This document shows, piece by piece, positions 7,560 through 17,229 of a DNA stretch of 64,000 nt. Below the pieces are notes generated by a model, which made no database searches, was not told where the DNA came from, and saw nothing but the letters and a program-made list of their open reading frames with translations. The translations under genes were made by a program, and so were the position numbers. Numbering within the stretch: the stretch's first letter is position 1; every line of letters starts with the position of its first letter. The DNA is from Treponema sp. Marseille-Q4130 (GTDB lineage Bacteria; Spirochaetota; Spirochaetia; Treponematales; Treponemataceae): assembly GCF_014334325.1 (NCBI RefSeq), contig NZ_JACSET010000004.1, forward strand, positions 124,001-188,000. Direction: 5' to 3'.

Positions 7560-9305
7560 ATGACAGAATTAAAAACCGAAACATTGTTTATTTCCCTTTT
7601 CGCTTCTCTTGCCGCTTCTTTTCTCTTTGCGCTTTTTTGCATTCCCCTTTCCGCCGACATATCGATTTTAGCTTTTCCGATTTCGTTCGCGTTTACGGCT
7701 ATCGTCTTTTACAAATCGATACGGCTCAAGAAAGGAGATGCTTCCGTTATCCCCGCCGTGCGGAAGATGATGCAGTATCTCCCGTACGTGCTCCTCGCAT
7801 CCTTTGTGCTTCGAAGGGCGGGCAAAAACGGAACGCCGTTTTGGTACGATATCGCAACGGTTTCTCTGTGGTGCATCATCTTCGTTTCGTCGCTTGCGGC
7901 ACTGTATTTTCTGAACGAAAAGCGCGTGTATGCTCTGTCTCCCGAATGGAAAAAATACCGCGAAAAAAATCCTTCCGTAAAACCGCACGGCTTTGCGCGC
8001 GCCGCCTTCGAAGCCCTCGATTGGGCGGATGCGCTCGTGCAGGCTATCTTTATGGTTTTGCTCATTCAAATTTTTATCGTGCAGTTGTATATGATTCCGT
8101 CGGAATCGATGGTACCCGAATTTCTCGTCGGCGACCGTGTCGTCGTTTTTAAAACCTCAAGCGGCCCGAAATTTCCGCTCTCCGACGTCGGCATCCCCTC
8201 TCTTAAAACCTACGAGCGGGGCGACATCGTCGTGTTCCGAAATCCTCATTACAGCATGGACAGAAAATCGGAAGTGAAAACCGTTACGAGCCAGCTCGTC
8301 TACCTTCTCACCTTTATGGCGGTAAATCTCAATAAAGATGCGAACGGTATGCCGAAACCCGATCCGCTCGTAAAGCGCGTCGCGGGCGTGCCGGGAGAGC
8401 AGCTGGTGATGCAGGACGGAGTCCTCTATGCGCGCACGAAAGACGGGGACGATTTCAAACCGGTCGAAAAAGATGCGCGCTTTGCCGCGTGGAATTTAAA
8501 CGATGTTGCGGCAAAAGCGAAACGCGGTATACGGGACTTTCCGCTTTCACAAAGCGAATACGATCTCATGATCGAGTGTGAAAAAAAGCGCCGCGAATAC
8601 GATATCGATGCGGCCGCCCTTTCGTGCCGCGCTCTCGCCGAACGCTTCAGACGCGCAGTTCCCGATCGCAGCGGAACCTTTACGATGGATGCCTCTTCGA
8701 TGCACGAATACAATCTCTTTGTCAATTTCGATGCCCTCACGCAGCGTCTCATGAGCGCGGACGGAGGGACTGCGTGGTTTTCGTCCTTTATGACCGATTG
8801 GATCGCGTCGAAGCCGGAGGCGGGAAGCTATGCAGGAGGCGATATCTACAGCGATGCGAATTACAGGCTCAATATCATGATAAAGGAATGCGTCGGAAGT
8901 CTCGTCGTCCGGAATGCCGAATTGATAAAAGCGGCCTCTTCTTCCGATGCGCGCAGAAGCGACGATGAAATCCGCTCGCTCATGGAAAGGGCCGAAATGC
9001 TCAACCTGTACGTGATGATCCTCGATCAGCGCAATATGCCGGTCTTTCCCGAAAACAAAAACGGCGAAGCGCAGTATATTCCCGAGGGCGCTTATTTTAT
9101 GATGGGAGACAACCGCTTCAATTCCGCCGATATGCGCCATTCGTATACGAAGACGCTCACCCCGCTTTCAAAACTCGACGCGTATTCTGTAACTTACGAA
9201 TCGAATATGAGTCCGCAGTACGTCGGAAAAAAATACATACTCGGCACGACGCTCTTCCGCTTTTGGCCGCTTTCCCGGATCGGCGCAATAGGAAAACGCC
9301 GATAA
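7560..9305 (+). CDS. lepB: signal peptidase I, unusually large
   Basis: Membrane serine peptidase (S26) that removes signal peptides, 581 residues, about twice the usual size. The N-terminal 130 residues hold about four hydrophobic segments, and another anchor (AIFMVLLIQIFIVQLYMIP) leads into the catalytic box MIPSESMVPEFLVGDRV (Ser near 178). The Lys box is VKRVAGVPGEQL near 273, and the late box FMMGDNRFNSAD near 510. About 200 residues without known motifs separate the Lys box from the GDN box, an insertion rich in charged and Tyr/Arg residues that should face the periplasm. I start at the ATG at 7560, next to an extended -10; an ATG at 7536 lies upstream of that promoter. Confidence 0.88.
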   Translation: MTELKTETLFISLFASLAASFLFALFCIPLSADISILAFPISFAFTAIVFYKSIRLKKGDASVIPAVRKMMQYLPYVLLASFVLRRAGKNGTPFWYDIATVSLWCIIFVSSLAALYFLNEKRVYALSPEWKKYREKNPSVKPHGFARAAFEALDWADALVQAIFMVLLIQIFIVQLYMIPSESMVPEFLVGDRVVVFKTSSGPKFPLSDVGIPSLKTYERGDIVVFRNPHYSMDRKSEVKTVTSQLVYLLTFMAVNLNKDANGMPKPDPLVKRVAGVPGEQLVMQDGVLYARTKDGDDFKPVEKDARFAAWNLNDVAAKAKRGIRDFPLSQSEYDLMIECEKKRREYDIDAAALSCRALAERFRRAVPDRSGTFTMDASSMHEYNLFVNFDALTQRLMSADGGTAWFSSFMTDWIASKPEAGSYAGGDIYSDANYRLNIMIKECVGSLVVRNAELIKAASSSDARRSDDEIRSLMERAEMLNLYVMILDQRNMPVFPENKNGEAQYIPEGAYFMMGDNRFNSADMRHSYTKTLTPLSKLDAYSVTYESNMSPQYVGKKYILGTTLFRFWPLSRIGAIGKRR

Positions 9306-9421
9306 AACGGAGCTGTCTCAAAAGTCGCTTATTTTCTCGACCGCTCCTCGAGTTTAAAATTAAGTTTTTGCATTGTAATGACTTATCGGCGCGTTATTAA
9401 TTTATGTCGCCCGTTTTTACG

Positions 9422-10216
9422 TCAGAGTCCCGCGTACAATGCGGCGCGGCGGATGCCTGAGAGCGTAAGCTCTTTGTCCGCTTCGTCGAAGACGTCGGTG
9501 ATCGGTTTTATCATGCTGTTGAGACCGCCCGTTGCGATCGTTTTTATATCGGCCTGCGCGACACCCGTCGATTTTTCCAAATCGCGCTTCATCCTCTCGA
9601 TGAGTCCTTCGGTAAGGCTTTTGTAGCCGAGCATGATGCCCGACTGAATCGCGACCGTCGTGTTCGTGCCGAGGCTCGTCGCAGGAATTTCGAGTGGTAC
9701 CGACGGAAGCTGCGCGGTATTCGTAAAGAGCGATTTGAACGCGGTGCCGATGCCCGGCGCTATCGCAACCCCTGCGATATTCGCGTTTGCGTCGACGACG
9801 ACGAAAGAGAGGGCGGTGCCGAAATCCGAAACGATGCACGCGCACTTGTTGCGCTCCCACGCTTCGAGCGCATCGCACAAAAGATCCGTTCCGATTTCGT
9901 GGACGGCGCTTTCGGGGATTTTTACGGGGAGAGATGCGTACATATCGGGTCCGATGATGAGCGGCTTTTTGCCAATGATGTGCTGCGTGACGTTTACGAA
10001 GGGGCCAGTTAAATTCGGCACGACGGAACTTATGACTGCCGAATCGATGTCGGAAAGGGAGACGGAAGCGTCTCGGATGAGCGTCCGTATCGTCGAAAAG
10101 TATTCGTCGCCGGTGCGTTTTACGTCGGAGCTGATCCGCCACACGTGGACGAGTTTTTCTCCGTCGAAGAGTGCGGTTTTGCAGTTCGTGTTTCCGATGT
10201 CGAAACAGAGCATCAT
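9422..10216 (-). CDS. coaX: type III pantothenate kinase
   Basis: First step of coenzyme A synthesis: phosphorylates pantothenate. The 264-residue protein has the ASKHA fold motifs of CoaX: phosphate-1 FDIGNTNCKTALF (residues 5-17), the pantothenate motif GPDMYASLPV (about 89), phosphate-2 VSDFGTALSF (about 128-137) with GVAIAPGIGTAFKSLF after it, and the C-terminal IATGGL. Type III kinases use high phosphate-donor concentrations and are not feedback inhibited by CoA. It diverges from hisS with overlapping promoters. Confidence 0.93.
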   Translation of the reverse strand: MMLCFDIGNTNCKTALFDGEKLVHVWRISSDVKRTGDEYFSTIRTLIRDASVSLSDIDSAVISSVVPNLTGPFVNVTQHIIGKKPLIIGPDMYASLPVKIPESAVHEIGTDLLCDALEAWERNKCACIVSDFGTALSFVVVDANANIAGVAIAPGIGTAFKSLFTNTAQLPSVPLEIPATSLGTNTTVAIQSGIMLGYKSLTEGLIERMKRDLEKSTGVAQADIKTIATGGLNSMIKPITDVFDEADKELTLSGIRRAALYAGL

Positions 10217-10244
10217 TGTAATTTTCCCCCGTTTGAGTTAGTAT
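10216..10244 (+). promoter_or_regulatory. promoter for a leaderless hisS mRNA
   Basis: TTGTAA (10216-10221), 17-bp spacer, TAGTAT (10239-10244), then 6 nt to the ATG at 10251. Confidence 0.5.
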
Positions 10245-10268
10245 AGCGCTATGGAATCGATCATTCAA
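10240..10268 (-). promoter_or_regulatory. promoter for coaX, overlapping the hisS promoter
   Basis: Minus strand TTGAAT (10268-10263), 17-bp spacer, TATACT (10245-10240). The expected leader of about 18 nt carries GGGGGA before the coaX ATG. The -10 elements of coaX and hisS share bases 10240-10244, so the two promoters should compete for polymerase. Confidence 0.5.
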
Positions 10269-11558
10269 CCGCGCGTGCTCAAAGGTTTCCGCGATTTTTT
10301 GCCCGCTTCGGAAATCGCGCGTGCGGATTTAATTGAAAAAATAACTTGGGTGTACCGATCTTTCGGATTCGTTCCGATCGATACGCCGGTGCTCGAATAT
10401 ACCGAGATACTGCTTCGCAAAAGTAACGGCGAAACGGAAAAACAAGTGTTCCGCTTTGAAGATAACGGCGGGCGCGATGTCGCGATGCGTTTCGATTTAA
10501 CCGTTCCGTTTGCGCGTTTTACGGCGGAACACAAAAGCGAACTGTATTTTCCGTTTAAGCGTTACCACATCGCAAAAGTGTGGCGCGGCGAAAAACCGCA
10601 GGCGGGTCGCTACCGTGAATTCGTTCAGTGCGACGTCGATACGGTCGGAAGCGACAGCGCGGCAAGCGATTTCGAAATACTGCTTGTCATACAAAAAGCC
10701 TTTGCCTCGATCGGCGTTCCGGGAATCACCGTGCGCGTCAATCACCGCGGGATTTTCAACCGCTTTTTGACAAAGCTCGGCGTAAATGAAAAAAGCGACG
10801 ATATTTTGCGCACGGTCGACAAGCTTGCAAAAATCGGCAGGGACGAAACGGAAAAAGAGCTTTCGGAAATTACCGGAAGCAAAGATCGTGCGGCGGAAAT
10901 CCTTTCCTACACCGAGGGGGCGGGCGACTTCGGTGCGACATTAAAAAAAATCGAAGAGATGGCGGGCGGAAAAGATAGCGACAGCGAGCGTATGCGCGCC
11001 ATATACGAAATGCTCGAGGCGGCCGGCATCGAAAAAAATTATACTCTCGATCCGAGCATCACGCGCGGCCTGGATTATTATACGGGCGTCGTCTACGAAA
11101 CGTTTTTAAACGATTTGCCTGCGATAGGCTCCGTGTGTTCGGGCGGCCGCTACGATAACCTTGCAGGCTTGTATATGAAAGAAAAGCTTCCCGGAGTAGG
11201 AACTTCGATAGGACTCGACCGCCTCATTGCAGCCATGTCCGAGCTCGGCATCGTTTCAAGCCGCGCAAGCTACGTCGACGCGGAAATTTTCTGCCTCGAT
11301 GCAAATGATGCGCTCCTCTATCAAAAAGCCGCCGCATCTTTGCGCGCACAGGGGCTTGCCGTCGAAGTGTTTCCCGACGCAAAAAAAATCGCTCAGCAGT
11401 ACGCGCTTGCCGATGCGAAAAAAATCCTGTGGGGAATCTTTGTCGGAAAAACTTACGAAAAAGACGGCACGTTCGAGCTCAAAAATCTTTCGACGAGGGA
11501 GATGTCTGCGGGCATTACGGTGAGCGAAGCGGCGAAGATGATCAAGGCTGCAAAATAG
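10251..11558 (+). CDS. hisS: histidyl-tRNA synthetase
   Basis: Charges tRNA-His. Class II synthetase of 435 residues. Motif 1 lies in the first 60 residues (PRVLKGFRDFLPASE, then the dimer-forming segment); motif 2 is YHIAKVWRGEKP near residue 107; the HisA motif is RGLDYYTGVVYE near 275; motif 3 is GTSIGLDRL near 318. The C-terminal 90 residues form the anticodon-binding domain. Its ATG is 6 nt from a -10 hexamer, with no ribosome binding site. Confidence 0.95.
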   Translation: MESIIQPRVLKGFRDFLPASEIARADLIEKITWVYRSFGFVPIDTPVLEYTEILLRKSNGETEKQVFRFEDNGGRDVAMRFDLTVPFARFTAEHKSELYFPFKRYHIAKVWRGEKPQAGRYREFVQCDVDTVGSDSAASDFEILLVIQKAFASIGVPGITVRVNHRGIFNRFLTKLGVNEKSDDILRTVDKLAKIGRDETEKELSEITGSKDRAAEILSYTEGAGDFGATLKKIEEMAGGKDSDSERMRAIYEMLEAAGIEKNYTLDPSITRGLDYYTGVVYETFLNDLPAIGSVCSGGRYDNLAGLYMKEKLPGVGTSIGLDRLIAAMSELGIVSSRASYVDAEIFCLDANDALLYQKAAASLRAQGLAVEVFPDAKKIAQQYALADAKKILWGIFVGKTYEKDGTFELKNLSTREMSAGITVSEAAKMIKAAK

Positions 11559-11575
11559 AAAGCGATCTGCGGCGT

Positions 11576-11929
11576 TTATTTCAGCTTTACGGCGGCGCTT
11601 TCGGCACGGTAGCGGTTTGCGTAGATCGTGACGGCGGATTCGGAAAGCCAGCCGTCTTTGAATTTATACCACACGCCGCTTTCTTTTACGGCGGCTTTTC
11701 CCGTCACTTGCAAAATGTCGCCTTTTCGGCAATAGCCCGCGGCGGCACTATCCCACGACGGTATCGGACGGTATGCGGCATAGGGATCGAGCACGACAGC
11801 CCAGCTGATGTCCGGCGCGAGCGCAAGCGGCTCGGATGTGTCGAGCGGAATCGCTTCCGAGGATTTTTTCGTACACGAAACAAAAGAGGCGATGGCCGCA
11901 AAAAGCAGCGCCGCATATAGAGCGCGCAT
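11576..11929 (-). CDS. small SH3-like lipoprotein
   Basis: A 117-residue lipoprotein: signal peptide MRALYAALLFAAIASFVSC with lipobox FVSC, Cys19 lipidated. The mature part (YCRKGDILQVTGKAAVKESG then VWYKFKDGWLSESAV) resembles bacterial SH3-like modules that bind cell-wall peptides; the repeated W/G/DGWL pattern supports this, though it is inference. The ATG at 11929 has AGGTG five bases upstream, and the gene starts 8 nt after the preceding membrane-protein gene ends, so the two form an operon. Confidence 0.7.
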   Translation of the reverse strand: MRALYAALLFAAIASFVSCTKKSSEAIPLDTSEPLALAPDISWAVVLDPYAAYRPIPSWDSAAAGYCRKGDILQVTGKAAVKESGVWYKFKDGWLSESAVTIYANRYRAESAAVKLK

Positions 11930-11937
11930 CGGTACAC

Positions 11938-12369
11938 CTAGAACAAAAGCACGTCTGGGAAACTGAAGTGGAGGACGGCGGCCGCGACGCACGCATAGCC
12001 GATATACTTTCGGTTTTCGATAAAGCACAAATCGATCCAATGAGAAAGGGTGAGTTCGGATGCGGAATTCGTTTTGTAGAATTCGACGAGGAGGCAAAAA
12101 CCTCCGAACAATCCTGCTGCCGCAGGAATCAAATCGCCGACAACCGGCACATCGGTACGCACGACCGAAAGCAATTTCATAATGCCGACGAAGACGGTCA
12201 AAATGCCGAGTACGAGGCGGAACGTTTTGTCGTCGAAAAATGCGTTTTCGCCGAGGATACCCCGAGCCTTGCTTTCGGGACTTTCACCGGTGATGAGGTT
12301 TTTGCCGTACACGAGGATGATCCCCGTAACGAGGTTTAATAAAATCGATAAAAAATAAAACTGCAGCAT
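11938..12369 (-). CDS. conserved hypothetical membrane protein
   Basis: A 143-residue inner-membrane protein with about four hydrophobic segments (2-22, 50-68, 78-95 and 122-140). A short soluble loop KNLITGESPESKARGILGEN separates the first two. I do not recognise a family. Ribosome site AAGGAAGG precedes the ATG at 12369. It lies between structured repeat copy C upstream and a lipoprotein gene downstream, all on the minus strand. Confidence 0.65.
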   Translation of the reverse strand: MLQFYFLSILLNLVTGIILVYGKNLITGESPESKARGILGENAFFDDKTFRLVLGILTVFVGIMKLLSVVRTDVPVVGDLIPAAAGLFGGFCLLVEFYKTNSASELTLSHWIDLCFIENRKYIGYACVAAAVLHFSFPDVLLF

Positions 12370-12389
12370 AACATATCCTTCCTTAAAAA

Positions 12390-12520
12390 TGCGGCATTGC
12401 AGAAAATGTCAATTTTCGAAAATGCCGCATCAGTGAGCGAGCGCGCACAGGTATATGGGCGAGTTTTCAAAAGAAAACTCGAAGTTAAAAGCGGCGCGCC
12501 ATTTCAGCGGCGCTTTTAAC
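12390..12520 (-). repeat. structured repeat, copy C (partial, diverged)
   Basis: Read on the minus strand this begins with GTTAAAAGCG/CGCTTTTAAC, then CGAGTTTTC/GAAAACTCG, a GTGCGCG region, and TGCGGCATT/AATGCCGCA with inner GAAAAT/ATTTTC. These match hairpins 2-5 of copies A and B in order, but stem sequences differ while pairing is kept. The later hairpins and the terminator are missing. It fills the gap between two minus-strand genes (stop at 12524, start at 12369), so it is probably within one transcript. Confidence 0.65.
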
Positions 12521-12523
12521 TTT

Positions 12524-13087
12524 TTACTCGCGCACGACGCGAGAAGAGAGCGTTTTCGTTTCTCCTCGGAATCGCACTTCCGCGCGCACCGCTACTATAT
12601 CATAATCGGGAAACTTTGTCCGCACCGTAAGCTCTTCTCCCGTATAACTTTGCACATCTTCGAACTCGCCGACGACAGCCTTTTGCACGTCGATCGACGA
12701 AAAGCGTACGGTAATCGTGCCGCTCTTCATCGCTTTTTCCGTGTCGCTTCCTGGACGGACGGTGAGGCTTGCGTAAATTTCGTCCGCATACGAAAAAGAA
12801 GTAAGCGTCGCTTCGACTCCTCCGACGATTTTGCGGTAGGGCTTTTCGCCGACAAGCGAATAGACGTAGATGAATGCGCAAAAGATCACGATGCCGAAAA
12901 GACCGAAGCGGTTTGCCCTCGTCGCGACAAGCGATTTTAAAATACCCTTCGGGCTTTGGATTCCCTCACCGTTGTAATAATCCTGCACGATTTTCGGCGC
13001 CCGCTTTATGCGTTCTTCGTGATTGAAATAATAATGCAGCGCTTCTTTTCCGTCTTCGTGCCCCTCGTCCATATTGCTGAAATCCAT
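12524..13087 (-). CDS. conserved hypothetical single-pass membrane protein
   Basis: A 187-residue protein with a charged cytoplasmic N-terminus (about 1-58), one membrane segment (FGLFGIVIFCAFIYVYSLV, about 62-80), and an extracytoplasmic part of beta-like character. The first 20 residues are very acidic. No family recognised. GAAGGA precedes the ATG at 13087. It sits 57 nt after the propeller-like lipoprotein gene on the same strand, so the group 14353-11576 may be one operon. Confidence 0.65.
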   Translation of the reverse strand: MDFSNMDEGHEDGKEALHYYFNHEERIKRAPKIVQDYYNGEGIQSPKGILKSLVATRANRFGLFGIVIFCAFIYVYSLVGEKPYRKIVGGVEATLTSFSYADEIYASLTVRPGSDTEKAMKSGTITVRFSSIDVQKAVVGEFEDVQSYTGEELTVRTKFPDYDIVAVRAEVRFRGETKTLSSRVVRE

Positions 13088-13144
13088 TGTCAGATCCTTC
13101 TTTTGCTTTGTGCGCCGACGGCATCGTTTACGCGGAGGGCGCCT

Positions 13145-14353
13145 TTACGATCGTACGATCGCGGCCGTAAGCGAATCCGTCCGCCACCATACAACGCGCG
13201 CTTTTTCTTTTTCAATAAACAGCGCTGAGATGATGCCGCTGTCCGACAGAGAAAGCACGTAATAGAGGATGTCGTCGTGCGGTACGTCGAAATGCCGCTT
13301 GATGACCTTTTGTCCCGAAGACTGCACCATTTCGATACCGAAGCCCGTATCCGTCGAAATGATAAAAAAGAGCCATCCGCTGTTCGACACGCCGAGAAAA
13401 TCGTAGGGCAGACGGAACACGAGTTTGCTGTAATCGGCGGAAACCGTCTCTTCATAGGGAGGGACTGCGACGGGTGTGCCGTATTTGCCGCTTTCTACGG
13501 CGAGCGGAAATACATAGGTCTTTACAAAATCGATGCCCGCTTCGGTTTTGGAATCTTCATCGATGCGCGGCTCGTAATAATCGACTTTGACAAAGAGCCT
13601 CCTCGACGTGCAGTCGGGTATGACGTCTTGCAAAACGGAAATCGCATTTGCGCCCGCTTTGGCGTCGGGCATTTTCGGCGCGTCTTTTGTTAAAATCGGA
13701 ATTTGATACATGAGAAATCCCGCTTCGGAAAACCAATAGACGATCGTTCCTTCCGTCGTAATGCAGACGACGACGAGTTCGTCGCTCGACGTCGTATAGA
13801 TATTTTTTATAAACGGAAAGGGCGTACCGCCGATGCCCTGCTGTCCGATATAATCTTCGGACGTACCGTCGCTTGCAAAGCGCAGGATGATTTGGCTGTA
13901 CAAAAGCGTTCCGTCTTCGTTTTCTTCCTGCCGCTCTTTCGGCATAGTGCTGACGACATACATGCGTTTTCTCGAATCAACGGCGACAGCTCCCGGATTG
14001 CTGAAGGGATAGACTATCGCTTTGCGTTTGCTCGCCGCGCTTTCGTGAGTTCGGGTTTCGGATGCGTCTTCCGTTTCGTTGTAGTACAGCGTTAAAAGAT
14101 CGCCGTACGAATTGAGCTCCATGATCTTTTCGGCTTCACCGTTTGCGATGTAAAAAAAACCGTCGCGCATCGTCATGCTCGTATGTACGTTTCCGATATC
14201 GGCCAAATCGAACATATTGAGCTGGTCTTCGAAGCGCCCGTATGAAAGCGAAAAGAGTTCGTCTTCTTTTACCGATTCGACCGACGGCGAGTTTTTGCAC
14301 GAAAAAAAGCAGACGGAAAAAAGAATCATACACGCGGTGATTTTTTTCATCAT
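13145..14353 (-). CDS. spirochaete lipoprotein, probable beta-propeller
   Basis: A lipoprotein of about 402 residues: MMKKITACMILFSVCFFSC signal with lipobox FFSC. The mature protein has repeated strand patterns with blade-like motifs (FYIANGEAEKIMELNSYGDL, then PGAVAVDSRKRMYVVS) suggesting an NHL or six-bladed propeller, probably a binding scaffold at the cell surface or in the periplasm. Similar proteins are, as far as I recall, conserved among treponemes. The first ATG (14353) lies 6 nt from a strong -10, so I choose it over codons further upstream. It is divergent from secA with interlocked promoters. Confidence 0.7.
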   Translation of the reverse strand: MMKKITACMILFSVCFFSCKNSPSVESVKEDELFSLSYGRFEDQLNMFDLADIGNVHTSMTMRDGFFYIANGEAEKIMELNSYGDLLTLYYNETEDASETRTHESAASKRKAIVYPFSNPGAVAVDSRKRMYVVSTMPKERQEENEDGTLLYSQIILRFASDGTSEDYIGQQGIGGTPFPFIKNIYTTSSDELVVVCITTEGTIVYWFSEAGFLMYQIPILTKDAPKMPDAKAGANAISVLQDVIPDCTSRRLFVKVDYYEPRIDEDSKTEAGIDFVKTYVFPLAVESGKYGTPVAVPPYEETVSADYSKLVFRLPYDFLGVSNSGWLFFIISTDTGFGIEMVQSSGQKVIKRHFDVPHDDILYYVLSLSDSGIISALFIEKEKARVVWWRTDSLTAAIVRS

Positions 14354-14359
14354 GCGTTC

Positions 14360-14388
14360 AGCATAAACATTGATTTTCGTCTTGTCAA
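14360..14388 (-). promoter_or_regulatory. promoter for the leaderless propeller lipoprotein mRNA
   Basis: Minus strand TTGACA (14388-14383), 17-bp spacer, TATGCT (14365-14360), then 6 nt to the ATG at 14353. The -35 overlaps the -35 of the secA promoter on the other strand. Confidence 0.6.
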
Positions 14389-14411
14389 TGCACTGCAAAA
14401 TATCGTATATT
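14382..14411 (+). promoter_or_regulatory. promoter for a leaderless secA mRNA
   Basis: TTGTCA (14382-14387), 18-bp spacer, TATATT (14406-14411), then 7 nt to the ATG at 14419. Confidence 0.55.
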
Positions 14412-14418
14412 TATAGGT

Positions 14419-17229
14419 ATGTTTATTGATAAGATTCTTACATTTTTCTTCGGCTCCCAAAACGAACGCGACGTCAAAGCGCTCGCTCCGATCCTCGCAA
14501 AGGTAAACGAAAAAGAGAGCTGGGCGAAATCCCTTTCGGCGGAAGATTTTCCGAAACAGACCGCGATTTTTAAAGAGCGTCTCGCAAAAGGCGAAACGCT
14601 CGACGACATACTTCCCGAAGCTTTTGCGCTCGCGCGCGAAGCGTCGTTCCGCGTATTGGGCGAACGTCCCTACGACGTGCAGATTATGGGCGCGCTCGTG
14701 CTGCATTCGGGACGCATTTCGGAGATGAAAACGGGCGAAGGCAAAACGCTTATGTGCGTCGCTGCCGCTTATTTGAACAGCCTTTCGGGAAAGGGCGTGC
14801 ACATCGTCACGGTAAACGACTATCTTGCCGGGCGCGATGCCGAATGGATGCGGCCCGTGTACGCGTACATGGGGCAAACCGTCGGTACGATCCTTTCGGA
14901 TATGGACAACGCTGCAAGGAAAGCGGCGTACGACTGCGACATCACCTACGGGACGAACAACGAACTCGGTTTCGATTATCTCCGCGACAATATGCAGATA
15001 GAGCTTTCGCAAAAAGTACAGCGCGGATTCAGCTTTTGCATCGTCGACGAAATCGACTCGATTTTGATCGACGAAGCGCGTACTCCGCTTATCATCAGCG
15101 GGCAGGGTGAAGACGACACGTACAAGTATCACGAAGTCGATAAATATGTCGGGCAGCTTGTTGAAGTGGAAAAGGATCCCGTGACGGGGCTTTATCCCGA
15201 CGAAGTGAACATGGATCCCGAACAGCGGAAAAATATCAAAGGCGATTATACGCTCGATGAAAAATCGAAGCGCGTGTCGTTTACCGACGCGGGTATGAAC
15301 CACATCGATGCAATTCTCCATCAGCACAATTTGATAACGGGAACCGTCTTCGATGAAAACAATTTCGAATACGTGCACTATTTTACGCAGGCGGTGCGGG
15401 CTCACACTTTGTACAAAAACGACGTCGATTACCTTGTCAAAGACGGACAAGTGCAGATCGTCGACGAGTTTACCGGCCGCATCCTCGAAGGCAGGCGTTA
15501 CGGCGACGGGCTGCATCAGGCGATCGAAGCGAAAGAGCATTTGCGCATCGCACAGCGGAACCGAACGCTTGCGACGATCACCTTTCAGAATTTTTTCCGC
15601 ATGTACGACAAGCTTTCCGGCATGACCGGAACGGCGGCAACGGAAGCGGTCGAATTTAATAAAATTTACAAACTCGATGTCGTTTCCATCCCGACGAATA
15701 AGCCGGTTATCCGAAAAGACGAAAACGATGAAGTCTACCTCAACGAAAGCGACAAGTGGACGGCGATCTGCGACGAAATCGCCGCGGCTCACGCAAAGGG
15801 ACAGCCCGTACTCGTAGGTACCGTTTCCGTAGAAAAATCGGAACACCTTTCGGCGATGCTCACGCGCAAGGGAGTCCGCCACGAAGTGCTGAATGCGAAA
15901 AATCACGCGCGCGAAGCGCTCATCATAGCCGAAGCGGGTGCAAAAGGCGCGGTGACGATCGCAACGAATATGGCCGGCCGCGGTACCGATATCAAGCTCG
16001 GAGGCAATCCCGAATTCCGCGCGCAAAAAAGAGCCGGAACGAATGCAACGCCCGAACAATACGATGCCGCTTACAAAATCGAAAAAGAGCAGTGGAAAAA
16101 AGATTACGAAGACGTAAAAGCTTCGGGCGGACTGTACGTCATCGGCTCCGAACGTCACGAAAGCCGGCGTATCGACAATCAGCTGCGCGGTCGTTCAGGT
16201 CGACAGGGAGACCCCGGTCGCAGTAAATTCTTTATTTCGATGGACGACGATCTCATGCGATTGTTCGGCGGCGAACGCATGAAAGTGATGATGAGCAGGA
16301 TCGGCATGAAGCCCGGAGAGCCGATCGATCACCCGTGGCTGAACCGCGGCATTAAAAAAGCGCAGGAAAAAGTCGAAGACAGAAACTTTGAAATCCGCAA
16401 AAACCTGCTCGACTACGACGACGTTTTAAACGAACAGCGCGGCGTCGTCTACAAACAGCGGGACAGCATTCTCGCCGACGAAAATCTTTCCGTGCGCGTT
16501 ATGAACAACGCAAAAGACGTCGTAAACGATATTTTCGACGAATACGAACTGCACACGAAAAAACAAAAGGATGCCGCTTTGGCGGAGCTCAACGATCGCA
16601 TCAGAAATATGTTCGGCATACAGCTGGCACCCGAACAGCTTTCGCGCGAAACGCTCGAATCGATGCTGCAAAATGATTTGACGGAAAAGGAAACGCTTGC
16701 CGGCAAAGAAAACCTCAATATGTTTATCCGCTACCAGTACGTGCAGACGATCGACAAAAAATGGCTCGACCAACTTGAAGAGCTCGAAAGCCTGCGCGAT
16801 GCGGTACACTTGCGCTCCTACGGCAGTAAGAATCCGCTTACCGAATATAAGATCGACGGTTTTAATATTTTCGACGAAATGATGGATTCGATCCGGACGA
16901 CCGTTATGTCGCGCGTGTTCAAAGTGCGTATCCAGCTTTCGCCGGCTGCAGCAGAAGCGCGGAGGAGGATGAGCTCTCGCGATATGAGCGCGCAGCATTC
17001 CGAAGCCGCGTCTTTTGCAGGAGGCGCGTCGGGCGAAGCGCAACGGGAAGCTTCCATGCAGATGAGCGGAGATGCCGCGCGGAGGGCAGCCGCAGGAGGA
17101 GCGATGCAAAAGCATACGCAGGGGCAATCGGTAACCGTCCGCCGCACGATGCCGAAAATCGGCCGAAACGATCCCTGTCCCTGCGGCTCCGGGAAGAAGT
17201 ATAAGAACTGTCACGGAAGAAACGGATAG
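14419..17229 (+). CDS. secA: protein translocase ATPase SecA
   Basis: Motor ATPase driving preproteins through SecYEG, 936 residues. Walker A is [10 protein letters not shown] (about 101-110), the DEAD-like box is [17 protein letters not shown] (about 210), and helicase motifs include [18 protein letters not shown] and [17 protein letters not shown]. The preprotein cross-linking domain, helical scaffold and wing follow. The C-terminus has a flexible linker (about 845-910) and the zinc-binding [14 protein letters not shown] for SecB and phospholipid contacts. Start at the ATG at 14419, 7 nt from a -10. The last codons belong to the first unit of a downstream tandem repeat. Confidence 0.97.
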   Translation: MFIDKILTFFFGSQNERDVKALAPILAKVNEKESWAKSLSAEDFPKQTAIFKERLAKGETLDDILPEAFALAREASFRVLGERPYDVQIMGALVLHSGRISEMKTGEGKTLMCVAAAYLNSLSGKGVHIVTVNDYLAGRDAEWMRPVYAYMGQTVGTILSDMDNAARKAAYDCDITYGTNNELGFDYLRDNMQIELSQKVQRGFSFCIVDEIDSILIDEARTPLIISGQGEDDTYKYHEVDKYVGQLVEVEKDPVTGLYPDEVNMDPEQRKNIKGDYTLDEKSKRVSFTDAGMNHIDAILHQHNLITGTVFDENNFEYVHYFTQAVRAHTLYKNDVDYLVKDGQVQIVDEFTGRILEGRRYGDGLHQAIEAKEHLRIAQRNRTLATITFQNFFRMYDKLSGMTGTAATEAVEFNKIYKLDVVSIPTNKPVIRKDENDEVYLNESDKWTAICDEIAAAHAKGQPVLVGTVSVEKSEHLSAMLTRKGVRHEVLNAKNHAREALIIAEAGAKGAVTIATNMAGRGTDIKLGGNPEFRAQKRAGTNATPEQYDAAYKIEKEQWKKDYEDVKASGGLYVIGSERHESRRIDNQLRGRSGRQGDPGRSKFFISMDDDLMRLFGGERMKVMMSRIGMKPGEPIDHPWLNRGIKKAQEKVEDRNFEIRKNLLDYDDVLNEQRGVVYKQRDSILADENLSVRVMNNAKDVVNDIFDEYELHTKKQKDAALAELNDRIRNMFGIQLAPEQLSRETLESMLQNDLTEKETLAGKENLNMFIRYQYVQTIDKKWLDQLEELESLRDAVHLRSYGSKNPLTEYKIDGFNIFDEMMDSIRTTVMSRVFKVRIQLSPAAAEARRRMSSRDMSAQHSEAASFAGGASGEAQREASMQMSGDAARRAAAGGAMQKHTQGQSVTVRRTMPKIGRNDPCPCGSGKKYKNCHGRNG

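Noticed and set aside
9306-9330. GCTGTCTCAAAA after lepB, with its reverse complement near 34075
   Set aside because: A shared 12-mer alone is too little to claim an insertion-sequence end; no transposase or paired inverted repeat is nearby.
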